A DNA stretch of 64,000 nucleotides from Nannochloropsis salina CCMP1776 (Eukaryota; Sar; Eustigmatophyceae; Eustigmatales; Monodopsidaceae): positions 229,898 to 293,897 of the forward strand of contig SDOX01000017.1 of the NCBI GenBank assembly GCA_004565275.1, written 5' to 3'. Shown here piece after piece: positions 29,408 to 40,887 of this stretch. Made by a program: the position numbers and the translations under genes. The stretch's first letter is position 1. Each line of letters begins with the position of its first letter. The notes under the pieces are model-generated. The model was not told the origin of the DNA, made no database searches, and was given only the letters and a program-made list of their open reading frames with translations.

Positions 29408-31690
29408 ATGGTAACAAAGGTACTTTGGATTCTCTCTATGCCGCGCCCCGGTCGACGTTGCCTTTCCAGCATTGCGTTATCTTTCAAGGGAGTTGAAGCA
29501 CGGTATGACAGGAGGTCTACCATCGCGTCCTGTGTACCAGCCGGGAAATCGAACGTTTTCGGTTGTGGAAGGTTGACAGGAGATACGGAACGGATGACAA
29601 GACAATATGCCACAGTAAAGAATAACTCTGGTAAGTCCGGTCGCCGCAAGACCCGACCGCTGGAAAAGCTAGCGCCCTCAGGGACCAAAAAGCCAGCAGG
29701 CCAAGACATGCTCGTTTATGAAGAAGAAGACACCGAGGACTGGAGCTCGTTTTTGGAAGAGTATGATGCGTTGGAAGCAGAAGATAGCATGAGGGTCGCG
29801 TCGGATGCCTCTGCTTCTCAAGTCTCGGAGGACGCTAAAATAGTGGAGGAGTATAGGCTTGAAGAGGACGAGGACGGAAACCTGCAAGTGATGCCCACAA
29901 AAAGAGAAGGGCTTGAATCGAAAATGAAAGCAGCACATAATCTGCTGCAAAAGGCTCGTCAAGCAGGTGCCATGACGGAAGATGATTGGTTCGAGTTTTT
30001 GCGGCGCACCGGCATGGACCGATCAGAGGAAAACGATTTTCAGAGTGCCTTTTTCGAGGACGTTGGCGAGGGAGAACCTTCTACCAAGCATCCCCCTCCT
30101 TTGCGAAAAGGCAGACATATGCGCAAGGCCCCGCCAAAATTTGTGGACCGGATTGGCGTGGCCGTGACAGGAGGTAAGGGCGGGAAGGGATGCATTAGTT
30201 TCGAGAAGATGGCAAACGCCAGAGGAGGGGCGGTCAAACGTCCCTCGGGGGGCCACGGAGGCCAGGGTGGGGACGTGATTTTTGTCGCGGATCCGCGCGT
30301 GCAGAGCCTGGGGATGGACCGGCACCATTTCCATGGCAAGGCAGGGGGCTCTGGGGACTCGAATAAGAAACACGGGGCCCGCGGGGCGCACGCGGTCGTT
30401 CGCGTCCCTTGCGGCACGGTGGTCAAGGAGGTCTTGCGGAGCGGCAGGGGCGGGGGATATGAGCGGGTCCAAGTCTGCGACCTAGATCAGCCTTTAAGCT
30501 ACTACCGCGCTGCCACAGGGGGACGCCCGGGACTGGGCAACTCCGTACAGGCGGGGCGAGCCCGTAACTCCGCCTCTGCCTCCGGCAATTTTCGGTCCCC
30601 TGGACATCAGGGCGAGGAGCGGTTCTATGAGTTGGAGCTTAAAACGATCGCGGATGTGGGCCTGGTCGGCTACCCAAATGCAGGAAAGTCTACCCTTTTG
30701 GGTGGGCTCTCCCGGGCCCGGCCGGCGGCAGCCGCTTACCCTTTTACCACCCTCCACCCCACTGTGGGCCGAGTCGAGTACACGGATGCGGCCAGCGTGA
30801 CGGTCGCGGACTTGCCCGGGCTTATCGAAGGGGCTCACGCCAACAAGGGCTTGGGCCACGAGTTTCTCAGGCACATCGAACGGACCAAGGTACTGGTCTA
30901 CGTGCTCGACGGGGTGGGGAGAGAGGGTGGAGCGGGTGTGGACGACGGCAGTGTCGTGGAGGAGGCACCGGTGACTGTGTTTCGGAAGTTAAAGAAAGAG
31001 CTGGAGCTGTACTGCCCTGGCTTGTCGCGCCGCCCATCGTTAGTGTGGATAAACAAAGCCGACTTGAACGCGGAGTGGGTTAGCGAGGCCAAGGCGGCTG
31101 TGATGGCCGACATGAGCGGAGACGATGCAACAGCTGACCGCCCACAGGCATGGGGGGAATCGACGATGGGCCCGCGGGGGCGGGTCCCGAATGTTCTTTC
31201 GGGCAGTGCACGCACGGGAGAAGGGATAGGTAAGCTTGCGCACGAATTACGACGGGTCGTGGAGAGGGTGGCTCAGGAGGACGAGAAAGCACAGGATTAC
31301 GGCGGAGGAGGACATGGCGGTGGTGAGGGCGGGAAGCTGTGGGCAAGGGAGACGGGGGGCCCGGACCACGCGCTCCCGCACCGCCAGGGTGGGATTGAAG
31401 GCGTGGGCGGTAGGAATACCACGAAAAGTGAAGGTTCAATGGTGACAGCTGATGTTGATTCGGCGGCGGAGGATAAGACCATAAGCCTTGCTGAGGCATA
31501 CGCAAAGGCCTTGGAGTTGACTCAGAGATTCAATGTTGAGTGGATGAATGCAGTGCAATGTGCGAATCACAATATACACCGTGCGCAATGCTATTCTGCG
31601 GCTTTGACAGTAACTTATCGGCAGGACTACTGGCTCGCACACGGGATGAGAATGATGAAAGCAGGAGAGCAAACGAGGAGCGAGAGTTGA
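29408..31690 (+). CDS. Obg/CgtA-family GTPase, probably organellar
   Basis: 760 residues. The Obg-specific Gly-rich N-domain starts at about 240 (DRIGVAVTGGKGGKGCISFE, GGHGGQGGDVIFVADP). It is followed by the GTPase domain with G1 GYPNAGKST (about 422), switch I YPFTTLHPTVG, G3 DLPGLIEGAH and G4 NKAD. Obg proteins bind the large ribosomal subunit late in assembly (bacteria, mitochondria as MTG2/GTPBP5, plastids as ObgC). The N-terminus (VLWILSMPRPGRRCLSSIAL) is basic and amphipathic without an F motif, which favours mitochondria over plastid; this is uncertain. A 200-residue acidic insert precedes the Obg domain. The sequence after about residue 620 is Gly-rich and then helical, without a recognised domain. 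Confidence 0.9.
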   Translation: MVTKVLWILSMPRPGRRCLSSIALSFKGVEARYDRRSTIASCVPAGKSNVFGCGRLTGDTERMTRQYATVKNNSGKSGRRKTRPLEKLAPSGTKKPAGQDMLVYEEEDTEDWSSFLEEYDALEAEDSMRVASDASASQVSEDAKIVEEYRLEEDEDGNLQVMPTKREGLESKMKAAHNLLQKARQAGAMTEDDWFEFLRRTGMDRSEENDFQSAFFEDVGEGEPSTKHPPPLRKGRHMRKAPPKFVDRIGVAVTGGKGGKGCISFEKMANARGGAVKRPSGGHGGQGGDVIFVADPRVQSLGMDRHHFHGKAGGSGDSNKKHGARGAHAVVRVPCGTVVKEVLRSGRGGGYERVQVCDLDQPLSYYRAATGGRPGLGNSVQAGRARNSASASGNFRSPGHQGEERFYELELKTIADVGLVGYPNAGKSTLLGGLSRARPAAAAYPFTTLHPTVGRVEYTDAASVTVADLPGLIEGAHANKGLGHEFLRHIERTKVLVYVLDGVGREGGAGVDDGSVVEEAPVTVFRKLKKELELYCPGLSRRPSLVWINKADLNAEWVSEAKAAVMADMSGDDATADRPQAWGESTMGPRGRVPNVLSGSARTGEGIGKLAHELRRVVERVAQEDEKAQDYGGGGHGGGEGGKLWARETGGPDHALPHRQGGIEGVGGRNTTKSEGSMVTADVDSAAEDKTISLAEAYAKALELTQRFNVEWMNAVQCANHNIHRAQCYSAALTVTYRQDYWLAHGMRMMKAGEQTRSES

Positions 31691-32883
31691 CAAACCGGCG
31701 TGAGGAGGAGCGCTTACTGCTCTTAAGGCTCAAGCGTGGGCAGTGGCGGTCCTGAGGGTGACTTAACTTGAAAACAAAAGTGTTGTGCGGCAGACAAAGT
31801 ATCCCATGCTGAACATCGAAAGAATGAATCCCCTGTCTACCGATGACGTTTCGTCCAATGCATTTGTCATCTTCAATATTTTATATTTCTTGATATGAGT
31901 GCATCACCTCCCCTCGAGGTGTTGCATTTATTATTTCTATGGTATATTGAGGGACCAAAAGAAGTTGTACCATAATTTTCCAATTGTTGCTCCGTCTAGT
32001 CTTATTTCCATAAACTTTCTCATTTTCCTGTAAATCATTCCCCCTTTCTTCATCATCCTCGGATTTTTCCAGCCTGCTCCATTTCTCCCGGCTGTGTCTA
32101 AACTTGCACATTTTTCATCGCCAGGATCGTCAAGTCGGCGCTCTGTCTTGCCGGGAAGCTATAGTTGTTGTTTTTGCGACATCAAGAGCTGCTTCGGCTT
32201 CGTTGTAATCTTGGCATTCGCTGCTTCCCAACTTCTTCTCTTCTTAGGGTTCCGCGTCTGATTCGTCACATTGCCTCCATCTGAGTCCGTAATATAAACA
32301 GCATATCCACTCAATGTACAAGTACAATCCCTACGTGCGTCTGAGGACGATTGTCGTCAACCTCCCATCCCAGGCTCTGGGATTTAAACGGGCGGCCCAT
32401 AGGATTTCTTTATTAGGAGATGTCACGATGGAGAAAAAGGACTGAATATTTGATAAAAAATTCATTGGATGCGGCCATACTTGTGTGACATTCAAAAAAA
32501 AATCTCCTCTCGCGGGCTGTGGAAAACGGGGAAAATTGATCGTTGCGAGACGGGGGAGGACATGCCCCTTGCGGCGGCTGCCTGCTCCCAGCACCGCGGG
32601 GCGGGGGAGGCTCGGGGGCGCGCGCGAGGACCCTGGAAAATAGAGAATGTCTGCTTTTGCAAGGGAATTCCACGGTCAGATGGACCTATGATTCAAGCCT
32701 TTTGATTTTAAATTTAAAGAGTCGAGAAATTGTCAGAAAGCTGTGGATGTCTACTCAAAAATACGACAATGTCTGAAATAAGTGAAGACCTCCCCGATAT
32801 CAACCTCCCCGGTCAAAGCATGCAATTTCTTATCAATCCTGAACTCCATACGACACAAACTTTGCACAAGTTTTTAGGTTGGA
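31691..32883. other. Intergenic, 1193 bp
   Basis: AT-rich interval between two + strand genes. No frame longer than about 90 codons, no domain, no clear tRNA. Several poly-A/T runs. Confidence 0.5.
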
Positions 32884-34103
32884 ATGGTAGCAAACAATGA
32901 AATGGATGTTTATTCTATTTTCTCGCCTTTGGCCTTATCTACTGGGACTTCTCTTGTGAACATGACACGTTCTCTGGAAGCCCTCCTGTCAAGCTACGCC
33001 CCACATAGCGGCTCTTTGTCAGACGATGATCACTGGAGCGGGAATGATGAAGTGGAGGATAAAATTAGGTATTTCAATCAATGTGTTGGCCGTTTAGAAA
33101 GGTGCAAACGAAAAAGACCGCATGGTTCACCCCTCGAGGGCGATCAAGAACAAGCCCTGCCCCCAACAAGAAGATCTTCCCGACAGGCAAGTCGCGCTTC
33201 TGATGCGAGAAAGCCTTGGCACGCTTTGATGAAACGTAGCAGGCGGTCTACTACATCTATCAGCAAGCATGACGAGGACAAGAGGGTTGTATGCCCCGGG
33301 AGCCTCACACGTCACCGCACGACAGGTGAAGTAGAAGTGCAAGTTTTCAGACGCGTGCTATCCCGCGACACCGTAGACTTGCTGTTAAAGGGTGAACTCT
33401 TCAGTTCTGCAGCACCGATATCGAGCAGGCAAGTGCAAGCATGAATTGAATTGATATGGGCTGCATGCGGGGAAAGTGATGGTCATACGAGTTTCAATGG
33501 ACCGATCGACTCTGTCGATTTTATCCAAACGTAAGCAGGAGGGCCAGCCACTGTGCAAGAAACCCATGGCCGGGTGTCAACAACCTCATCAAGACTCTTC
33601 TCGAGAGCACACACGCCATGCAGGTCAAACATCCCTACATTGCGGAGATCTCATCAAGGTGCGACAGCACGGGCCCCCCTCAACGCCTCGATCTTCGCCT
33701 CAGTTCGTCCGGCGTCCGCTCCCTCCTGAGCGACGAGGCCATTCAAGCGGTAGAGGCCATCGTCTTCGGCCTAAGGTCAGCTCTTAAGTTTACAGGCAAG
33801 GTCCATTGGGACTCGCATGTCGTCGTTGTCCTTCCCGGCGCGCCGGAGCAGCGCTACCACGTGGACTCGTCCCGCTCGTGGTTCTATTTCACCCTTATTT
33901 TCCCTCTTTCGAAAGACCCTCCCAGGGCAGGACGGACGGAGTTTTGGAATAAAGAGAGGGACCAACCGTCCATGCCGGTGGAACGGGGAGACGTGCTCGT
34001 GTTCGACGGCAAGCGCAAGCATCGGGGATCGGCCAATGCCACGCATCGACATGTCCGGGTCTTCCTTTACATTGCCGTGTATTCTGGCACTGACTGGAAT
34101 TGA
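32884..34103 (+). CDS. Probable 2-oxoglutarate/Fe(II) dioxygenase-like protein
   Basis: Two open segments, 32884-33428 and 33560-34103, join in phase across a 131-bp intron with a rare GC donor (AG/GCAAGT) and an AG acceptor, giving 362 residues. The second exon reads like a double-stranded beta-helix: RYHVDSSRSWFYFTLIFPL carries an HxD iron motif. Then come a proline-rich turn, VERGDVLVFDGKRKHRG with the likely distal His, and THRHVRVFLYIAVY with a basic residue where 2OG is usually held. The N-terminal half is basic and low-complexity (KRKRPHGSP, RRSSRQASRASDARK), perhaps a nuclear or nucleic-acid-binding tail. An alternative acceptor at about 33477 would add a small exon but then needs a 29-bp intron, so I prefer the single intron. 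Substrate unknown; the family call is moderate. Confidence 0.55.
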
Positions 34104-34257
34104 TGGCAAGAAGAAGGTGTAAGAACGGATGAAAGCCGGAAAAGGCATCAAATGTAACGGCACATGCTTGCAGATGGAAGTGGGCCCTAAGATAACTAAA
34201 TCAACAGCAAACGTCTGGGTCAGCTTGGTATTGCAGGTTGTACGTGTTTTGATATTA

Positions 34258-34881
34258 TTAGTAATGTTGATCGATATAGCCTCCGACAACCCCACTGGGT
34301 CCCAATGATCGCATTTCTACCATAGTAGGGCTTTCAGTTATTGCCTCCCTTTGACGTCCAGCCCACTTTCGTTGCATTAATTTACTGCCAATGTTATTGA
34401 ATGCTACGTGCTCTTTCTTTTCAACGGCATGCCCCAACCCCTCCTTGATGGCTCTTTGTTTGGCGCTGCGAAGCTCGTCAAGCCATGCCGCGCGTGCTTC
34501 TGTTGTCTCAGCGGCTACAACCATGGCTTTACTCAATGTAGAGATAACAAAGGCAAAGGGATATATCTCGTCATCCACTGCTTGCACCTCCATACCCTCC
34601 AGCGCTAGAGGGGTGCCTTTTGGTCGAGCAGACTCAAACGAAGTGAAACGGTACAAGAAGCGACCAACAATAACAAATAAGCGTGATTTCCACTGAGGTT
34701 TACAGAATCCCAAACATCGTTCCCTTTTCCTGTACAATTTGCCGTGGTAGGAGGAGGCAGCTCGGCATGCTTGCGCTGCCGAAATGCTATCATTTGGTGG
34801 GTTTAAACCCAATGTCGCTTCATCCAGGGCGATGGCAGCTTCCTCACTCGGAAGAAGGCGGTAATCAAGCCGTGCTGACAT
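34258..34881 (-). CDS. PH-domain protein
   Basis: 207 residues. Residues about 45-145 have the pleckstrin-homology layout: YHGKLYRKRERCLGF, then WKSRLFVIVGRFLYRF (the usual WKxRxFxL strand), a loop, YPFAFVISTLSKAMVVAAET (strands 5-7) and the closing helix with the invariant Trp, EARAAWLDELRSAKQRA. A short tail follows. PH domains bind phosphoinositides or proteins; the basic beta1-beta2 loop (KRER...KPQWKSR) would allow lipid binding. No other domain is seen. The gene converges with the oxygenase-like gene upstream and diverges from the Kelch gene. Confidence 0.8.
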   Translation of the reverse strand: MSARLDYRLLPSEEAAIALDEATLGLNPPNDSISAAQACRAASSYHGKLYRKRERCLGFCKPQWKSRLFVIVGRFLYRFTSFESARPKGTPLALEGMEVQAVDDEIYPFAFVISTLSKAMVVAAETTEARAAWLDELRSAKQRAIKEGLGHAVEKKEHVAFNNIGSKLMQRKWAGRQREAITESPTMVEMRSLGPSGVVGGYIDQHY

Positions 34882-35237
34882 TTATTCACGCGCTCAATTG
34901 CTCAATCAATCGTTGAAATGGATTGTTACTAGCTCGTGTACGCCTGGTATGTTTGTTGGGAGACGTTGCCGATTATCTTTTGCACAACCTGAATTCAAAA
35001 GTTTCTATCACCAGCGGCACGAGAAAACATTGGTATATCTCTTACGATTGTTTCAGCACATAGTTTTTGTTGGAGCGGTCCTAACAGCTTGACTTTAGTG
35101 GAGGCGGTGCAGCGCAGTTGAATTAACCTCCCGCCTCGCTTGTCTTAGAATAGGTAGATCGCACTAAGGCCAGGATTGCAGTTTATTGCGACAAAGAAAA
35201 TTGAAGCAAAATATTCATTTCCTTACTTACAGGCACT
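34882..35237. promoter_or_regulatory. Divergent region between PH and Kelch genes, 356 bp
   Basis: AT-rich. The sequence TTCCTTACTTACAG lies directly before the Kelch ATG and looks like a splice acceptor, so the Kelch gene may have a 5'-UTR intron or an extra upstream coding exon. No other element noticed. Confidence 0.4.
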
Positions 35238-36689
35238 ATGCCTGGGAAGAAGCTACCATCCCGTCCCAAAATCGGAAAGAGAGGCTTTGCAGGCCCCACA
35301 AATGTCACAGCGCCCACCACAGACTCAATCCCATCCATCTACGATACTCTTCCAACTGACTTGCTGTATTTCGTTCTTCGCTATTTTGACGCCTCTATGC
35401 TCGCGCGGTGGGAGCAGACATGCCCGTTGGCCCGAAATTCGCTCGAGGGACAGAAAGGAATTGCCCTGTGGCAGATGGCGACAGAATACCAGTTTCAGTG
35501 GTTCATCACATCAAAGCCTTCCTACATCTCACAAAAGAGATTTTTGTTGCAATTACGGAAAAGCTGCTGGCCGATCGAGCATAAAAATGACGTAGATCGC
35601 CCGGGAAGATTTTATGTGCTGGGGGGCTCTTGCAACAGGCCCGCGCCAATGGACGGATGCGAGTGCTTCATGGACTCCGGGGGCGCGAAGCTTCTGCCTG
35701 GGCGGTACCCTGCTCCTTTCCACAAAGAGGCTGTGCCAGCCTTACAAATGGAACGCTCTGCACCTGGAGTGGCTCGGGATCAGGAGGACGGTCTGTGGGT
35801 GGTGGGGGGGTGGTCGGGATCCGAGGCTTTGAAATCCGTGGAGAGGTTGGGGGTAGACTCGAGGACTGCCCAGGAGGGTGGGATGAGAGAGCATCGGGTA
35901 GCAAAGGAGGACCTGGTAACAGGAGGCTCGAGCTGGTCTGGCATGCCTCGACGCGAAAGGATGTGGACGTCCCTGCAGCCGCTCGAGACAGCCCGTTGCT
36001 TCCTCGCCTCGGTGACCGATTTGCAAGGCCGCTTGTACGCTCTGGGAGGGGGAGAAAGCATATGGCAAGGCGCTAGAGTACTCAAAAGTACCGAAATCAT
36101 GGAAGAGCCCCTTGCCCGGTTAACTATGCCCTGGCGCCCCGGCCCTTGCATGGTAAAAGCCCGCTGCGGGCTTGCCGCAGCTGCGAGCATCGCAGGCGAC
36201 ATCTATGCCGTTGGAGGGTATGGAGGAGGTACGACATATCTGTCTTCCGTTGAGGTATTACGAGCGGGCGATTCAGAGGGAGCCACGAGGGAATGGTTGG
36301 TCGATGTGGTACGGCCCATGCATGTAGCCCGAACCGGCTTTGGGCTGGCCTTTGGCCCTGATGGCTGCCTTTTTGCCGTGGGAGGGTCGCCCGACGGCTT
36401 GCACAGCCACCGAAGGGGAGAAAAGTATGACGTTCGGGAAGGTCGATGGAGGTGGCTCCCTCTTATGATAACACCCCGGGGTTACTGCTCCGCGGCTTTT
36501 GGGCCGTCGGGCTTATTGTACGTCGTGGGCGGACAGGCAGGCGTGACTAACGACGACGCCATAACCAGCGTCGTCGAAGTGTATGATCCTCGGGCAGATA
36601 AATGGCGACAATTCAAGAGTTTTGGCGGTGAAAATGATTCAGGGGTAGACCGTGTAGACCTAGGAGTTGTCTGGGCCTTGGTCCCTTAA
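35238..36689 (+). CDS. F-box-like / Kelch-repeat protein
   Basis: 483 residues. Near the N-terminus YDTLPTDLLYFVLRYFDA, then SMLARWEQTCPLARN (about 35-70), fits an F-box, the SKP1-binding module of SCF ubiquitin ligases. The rest is a beta-propeller of six Kelch blades marked by the double-Gly strand: FYVLGGSC, GLWVVGGWSG, RLYALGGGES, DIYAVGGYGG, CLFAVGGSPD and LLYVVGGQAG. The last blade ends in the canonical VEVYDPRADKWR. The arrangement suggests a substrate receptor of an SCF E3 ligase, with the propeller binding the target. The target is unknown. F-box assignment is weaker than the Kelch one. Confidence 0.85.
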   Translation: MPGKKLPSRPKIGKRGFAGPTNVTAPTTDSIPSIYDTLPTDLLYFVLRYFDASMLARWEQTCPLARNSLEGQKGIALWQMATEYQFQWFITSKPSYISQKRFLLQLRKSCWPIEHKNDVDRPGRFYVLGGSCNRPAPMDGCECFMDSGGAKLLPGRYPAPFHKEAVPALQMERSAPGVARDQEDGLWVVGGWSGSEALKSVERLGVDSRTAQEGGMREHRVAKEDLVTGGSSWSGMPRRERMWTSLQPLETARCFLASVTDLQGRLYALGGGESIWQGARVLKSTEIMEEPLARLTMPWRPGPCMVKARCGLAAAASIAGDIYAVGGYGGGTTYLSSVEVLRAGDSEGATREWLVDVVRPMHVARTGFGLAFGPDGCLFAVGGSPDGLHSHRRGEKYDVREGRWRWLPLMITPRGYCSAAFGPSGLLYVVGGQAGVTNDDAITSVVEVYDPRADKWRQFKSFGGENDSGVDRVDLGVVWALVP

Positions 36690-37493
36690 AGAAACAAGCT
36701 GGTTTTTAAAAAGTCACCCGGAAAACTAGCTTTTGTGTCAAGAATTTCGTGGGCAAATCCATCCGAAAACTCTTGCTCCCAAATAGGAATGTTCTAGCCA
36801 TGGGGATATACTCATATTTCATTGTTTATTATATCACCGAAAGGTGCCGGGAGGTTCGGCAAGAGCGATACTGGCGAGACAAAAGGCCAAGAATGGTAAA
36901 AAATCCGAAATTTTGGTAAGTGTTTTAAAGTGCGTGACTACGAATGGCGGGAAGGATGATTTGGTATTTTCTGAAGCACTGGAGGCATACTAGACTGTCA
37001 CGCACCTCTGCCCTTTTTGTGCCTCTGGGATGCTTCCTAGCTGGCGGTCGCCGTTTTTGACACTTGACCAGCCACGACTGTTCCATGATGATACGCCCCA
37101 GGCTCTTTCAACAGTCTCTGCAAGTTTGAAGGTGATGACCCCTTTGATGGCGAAAATCGTCTTGTTATAAATTGGGCGGACAGAGTCGATGGGACCTCGT
37201 GCTTTAATTGCACATGATGATTATGCTACATGATGTTACAGGGTGGGGGGGGGGCGCCAAGAGCTTTTCCGCCATGTCAGCACGTGCCTTTCTTCCATGC
37301 TCTCCCAGAGCACAAACATCACGTTACCGCGCATCCCAGCAATGAAATATATCTTCTTTTTCGCATGAAAATTCATCAACACAGAAACACGCCCGAGGGC
37401 TTGTTCAGCAAGGGGAAGTAAGACAGGATTGGGAAGCAGAAGTATCTACTTATCCTCCGGGCCTTCACTTGGATCTCGCCTCAGTCTGAAAGC
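36690..37493. other. Intergenic, 804 bp
   Basis: Between two + strand genes, AT-rich in its first half. A G10 run lies near 37243. Nothing recognisable as a gene or RNA. Confidence 0.5.
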
Positions 37494-40400
37494 ATGCCAC
37501 CCCTACCAAGCGGAGGGCTCTTGGGTCCAGCTGCACAGTTCACCCATACAACTGGAACGACAGAATGCAGGGAAGGGGTCGCAGGCACTGGTGTATTTGG
37601 TGAGGGCCTGAAAGTCCGGGGTCCTAATGGGGCAGAGTACATGCTAAGCGAGGACTGGCCGCGCCGCGGAGACGCGACCGGGGACACGTATCGATGCATC
37701 CGACGGGATAAGGATGGAACAGAATCAACTGTTGCGATTAAAGTGGCCAAATGCTCACTCCATGAGGTCTTCAGCTCCGCGGTGTCCCAGGAGAGCACCA
37801 TATCCGTGTCTGCGACGAGCTCTCCGTCATCGAAATTGGCTGCTTGGAATCAAGAGGTACGACTGCTCCGTCGTTTGGCACTCTCGGCGGGTACAAATCA
37901 AAACTACTACAGGGTTGACGGCTGTGTCGAGGACGGCGCCGCCAAGCCACTGGACGTGAGCGAAGCGGCATCTTCGACGCGTAGGAACGCGTGCTGCCCA
38001 CCGGCGCACACGGTCGAGCTGGTGACAGAGTTCGGAGGCTTGAAGTCCCTGCCCTCCATGCGCTTCCTGGTCACCACGCCGGTCTGCTGGAAAACGCTCG
38101 ACGCACGAATCAAGGGTGCGGAGCGTGGTTACATGGAGGCGTACAGCAGGGAAGAGGTAGGCAGTCGGAGGCTAGCTGTAGAGAGCAGACGGGCGTGGAG
38201 GGAGAGGACGAGGACGGTGTTCGTGGGGCCGGGAAAATAGTATCTATGCATGCGATGCATCTTAATGACAGAGATCTCAACTCGTTTCTCTTTCTCTGGT
38301 GACACTCTGTCTTGTGCAGGCCCTCCGCTGGAGCTGGCAGATTGTCCGAGGACTCTGGACGCTGCAGGAGGCCGACATTGGATACCGCGCCTTGTCCCTG
38401 GCCCACGTCCTTCTCACGCAGCCCAACGGGGACGTGCGTTTGGCGGGCTTCGATGTCTTGCTCTCGGACGAGGGGGAGGAGGGCGAAGTCCCAGACTCCC
38501 GCCGAGGCCTGTGGGCGGTGGGCCGGGTGTTGCACATGACCTTGACGGGCTCGACGGACCGGGAGGACGACGCGTACTACTACCGCGTGGGCCGACGGGA
38601 CCTGGCGACGGCTGCGGTGGCGGGTGCATGGACGGGGGGGGCAGCGGGAAAGGAGGGTCCCCCGGGCACAGGGACCGCGGGGGGGTTGGCGACGGCTGGG
38701 CCCCGAGCGGGGCGCAAGGGGGAGGACTCCGTGTGGTCCTGCTGGTCCTCGCCGGCCACAACCGTCAGCCCCTTGCTTGCCTGCCTTCCCCCCGCCCTGC
38801 GTCCCATCGTGGGGGGCCTGCTCGCGGGTCACCCCTCGAGTGCTCTGCCCTTGGGGCTGGCCCTGGACGCGCTAGGGGAGATGGTCGGCGAGGACCTGAA
38901 GAAGGAGCCCGCACTGGCTCGGCGGAGACGGTTGCGTCAGCTTGAGGAGCGGTGGTGGCGGCAAGTGGGTCAGCACCACCAGGAGCAGCAGATAAGGGAG
39001 GAGGAAGAGGCGTGGGGCCGGGGCAGTGAGGTGGGCGAGAGCGAGGCAAATCGGGGCGAGGTCTCTCGGGAGATGGCGGAGGCGTGCTTGGACCTGGGGC
39101 GAGAGTGGGAGAGGAGGGGGAAAGGCTACAAGGCCGCGGAACTCTATCGGGACGCCGTGGCCATGCTGGCGGGGGGGCAGGAAAAATTGCTGTGGAAGGT
39201 GAAGATGGAGGCGGAGGGGTGGGGGAGGATCGCCGAGCTGTACCAGGGGCGGGGACAGCACGCCAAGGCGAAGGAGGTGTTGACTCGCCTGGTCAAGTTG
39301 CATGCCATGGAGTTAGAGTCCTGCAGGGGACGTGGGGGGCGGGAGGGAGAGGCGGAGGGAGGGATGGAGGGAGGGGAGGAGGGACGGGGCCATCCACGGC
39401 AGCAAGAGGAGGCATGGCGAACAGCCATCGGTCGTCAGATCCAGGAGGAGGCGGGTGAACGGCTTGCCAATGTGCGGGTTCGACTAGCGGCCTCGATGCG
39501 GGAACTTGGGGAGACGACGGAGGCGCTCGCCCAGTTGAACACGGCGGAGCAGGAACTGAGACGCGCCGAGGCGGGGGAGGATCTGAGCATGGTGCATGTC
39601 TTGACGGGCAAAGCGGAGCTGTACTGCGAGCGAGAGGAGTACGTGCGGGCGCTGGAGATTTACGAGGATGCCCTGGAACGCCGGCGCAAGACCGTGCCTC
39701 GGGAGGACCCGGAGCTGGCGTCCCTGCTCGTGGGCATGGCGGAGGTATACGCGGAGAAGGGGGACACCGACGTGGCCTTGGGCATGCTGGTGCAGGCCTA
39801 CCGGCGCATCGCCGAGTCGAAGGAGCCGGCCTTTGGGAAATCGGGGGCCGAGGGCGCGAATGCCGCATCTGCCCCCGGCTCGCTCTCCTCCTCCTCCTTC
39901 ACGAGCTCGGCCTCTGTGTCCACGCCGCCTAGGAGCCTGCACAAGACCGCATCCACTGCCTCGCATTCCCCCTCCTCGACCGCCTCCTCCTCTTGCTCGG
40001 AGGACGATTCGGAGAGGTGCCGACGTGGTAGAGAATTGATGGTGATGGCAGGGGCGCTCGAGCGAATCGCCCAGATTTTTACGTCGAAAAAACAGTTGGA
40101 TGACGCGCTCATGTGTCACAAGGCGGCGCATGAACGCAAATCTGCCGCCCTGGCCCGCGCCCACCCCGCTATAGCCCTCTCCTTGGCGCGCATGGCCGCC
40201 ATCTATGAGACGAAGAAGGATCTGAAGGCGGCTGCTGCGATGCATGCGCGTGCATTGGAGGTGCGACGAGCCGTGCTACCTCCCACCTGCCCTGAGATCG
40301 CCTCTTCCCTCTTCGGTCTGGCCAACGCCCATCAGCGCCTGTGTGCCTTCGAGTCCGCGCTTGCGGCATATGAGGAGGCTGAGATGATCCGCCGGATCAA

Positions 40401-40887
40401 TGTGCCCCGCGGGGAGACGGCTCCAGGCGCCATGCTTGGTCTCGGCGACGTCCTGGTAAACATGTCGCGGCCCCTCAAGTCCCTAGGGCGGGACCTGGAG
40501 GCCATGGCCAAGCTGAGAGACGCACGTGAGACGTACCTCGCGGCGGGCTTGCCCATGACGGACACGCGCTTGAAGACGGTCGCGGAGAATTTGAAGGTCC
40601 TGGGTATGCACTTGCACAAGAACATTGAAACCGCAACGGAGGGATCAGGATGGGCCGGGGGTTCGGCGTCGCTCCCGCGGACACGACGGGGTTCGGTGGG
40701 CCGAGAGGAACTCCTGGTGCGCCATGCCGCCAGCTCAGCATCCGGGCCTGATTGGCTGCCGTCAAAGAGCAGAAGTGCCTCGGCCCCGCCGTCGATGAAA
40801 GCGTCGAAGGGTGGGTCCACAGGGGGACACTCCGTGCCACGCTCCGAGAGTCTTGACCAGAAGCGCCAGCAATGCAGCATTCAATGA
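37494..40887 (+). CDS. Pseudokinase-like domain fused to kinesin-light-chain-type TPR repeats
   Basis: Exons 37494-38156 and 38320-40887 (intron GTAGGC...GTGCAG, phase 0) make 1076 residues. The first 400 residues look like a degraded protein kinase: STVAIKVAK (beta-3 with Lys), SWQIVRGLWTLQEADIGYRALS where the HRD loop should be, LAHVLLTQPNGDVRLAGFD with GFD in place of DFG, and GLWAVGRVLHMTLTG for the F-helix. The glycine loop and catalytic Asp are missing, so it should be inactive. After coiled, Glu/Arg-rich sequence come at least seven TPR units from about 490 to 960, of KLC style (AELYCEREEYVRALEIYEDA, AAIYETKKDLKAAAAMHARA). A Ser-rich tail follows. A scaffold role is inferred; the kinase call is moderate, the TPR call firm. 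Confidence 0.78.

Noticed and set aside
33477-33530. Extra small exon in the oxygenase-like gene (DGHTSFNGPIDSVDFIQ)
   Set aside because: It would need a following intron of only 29 bp, shorter than a workable spliceosomal intron.
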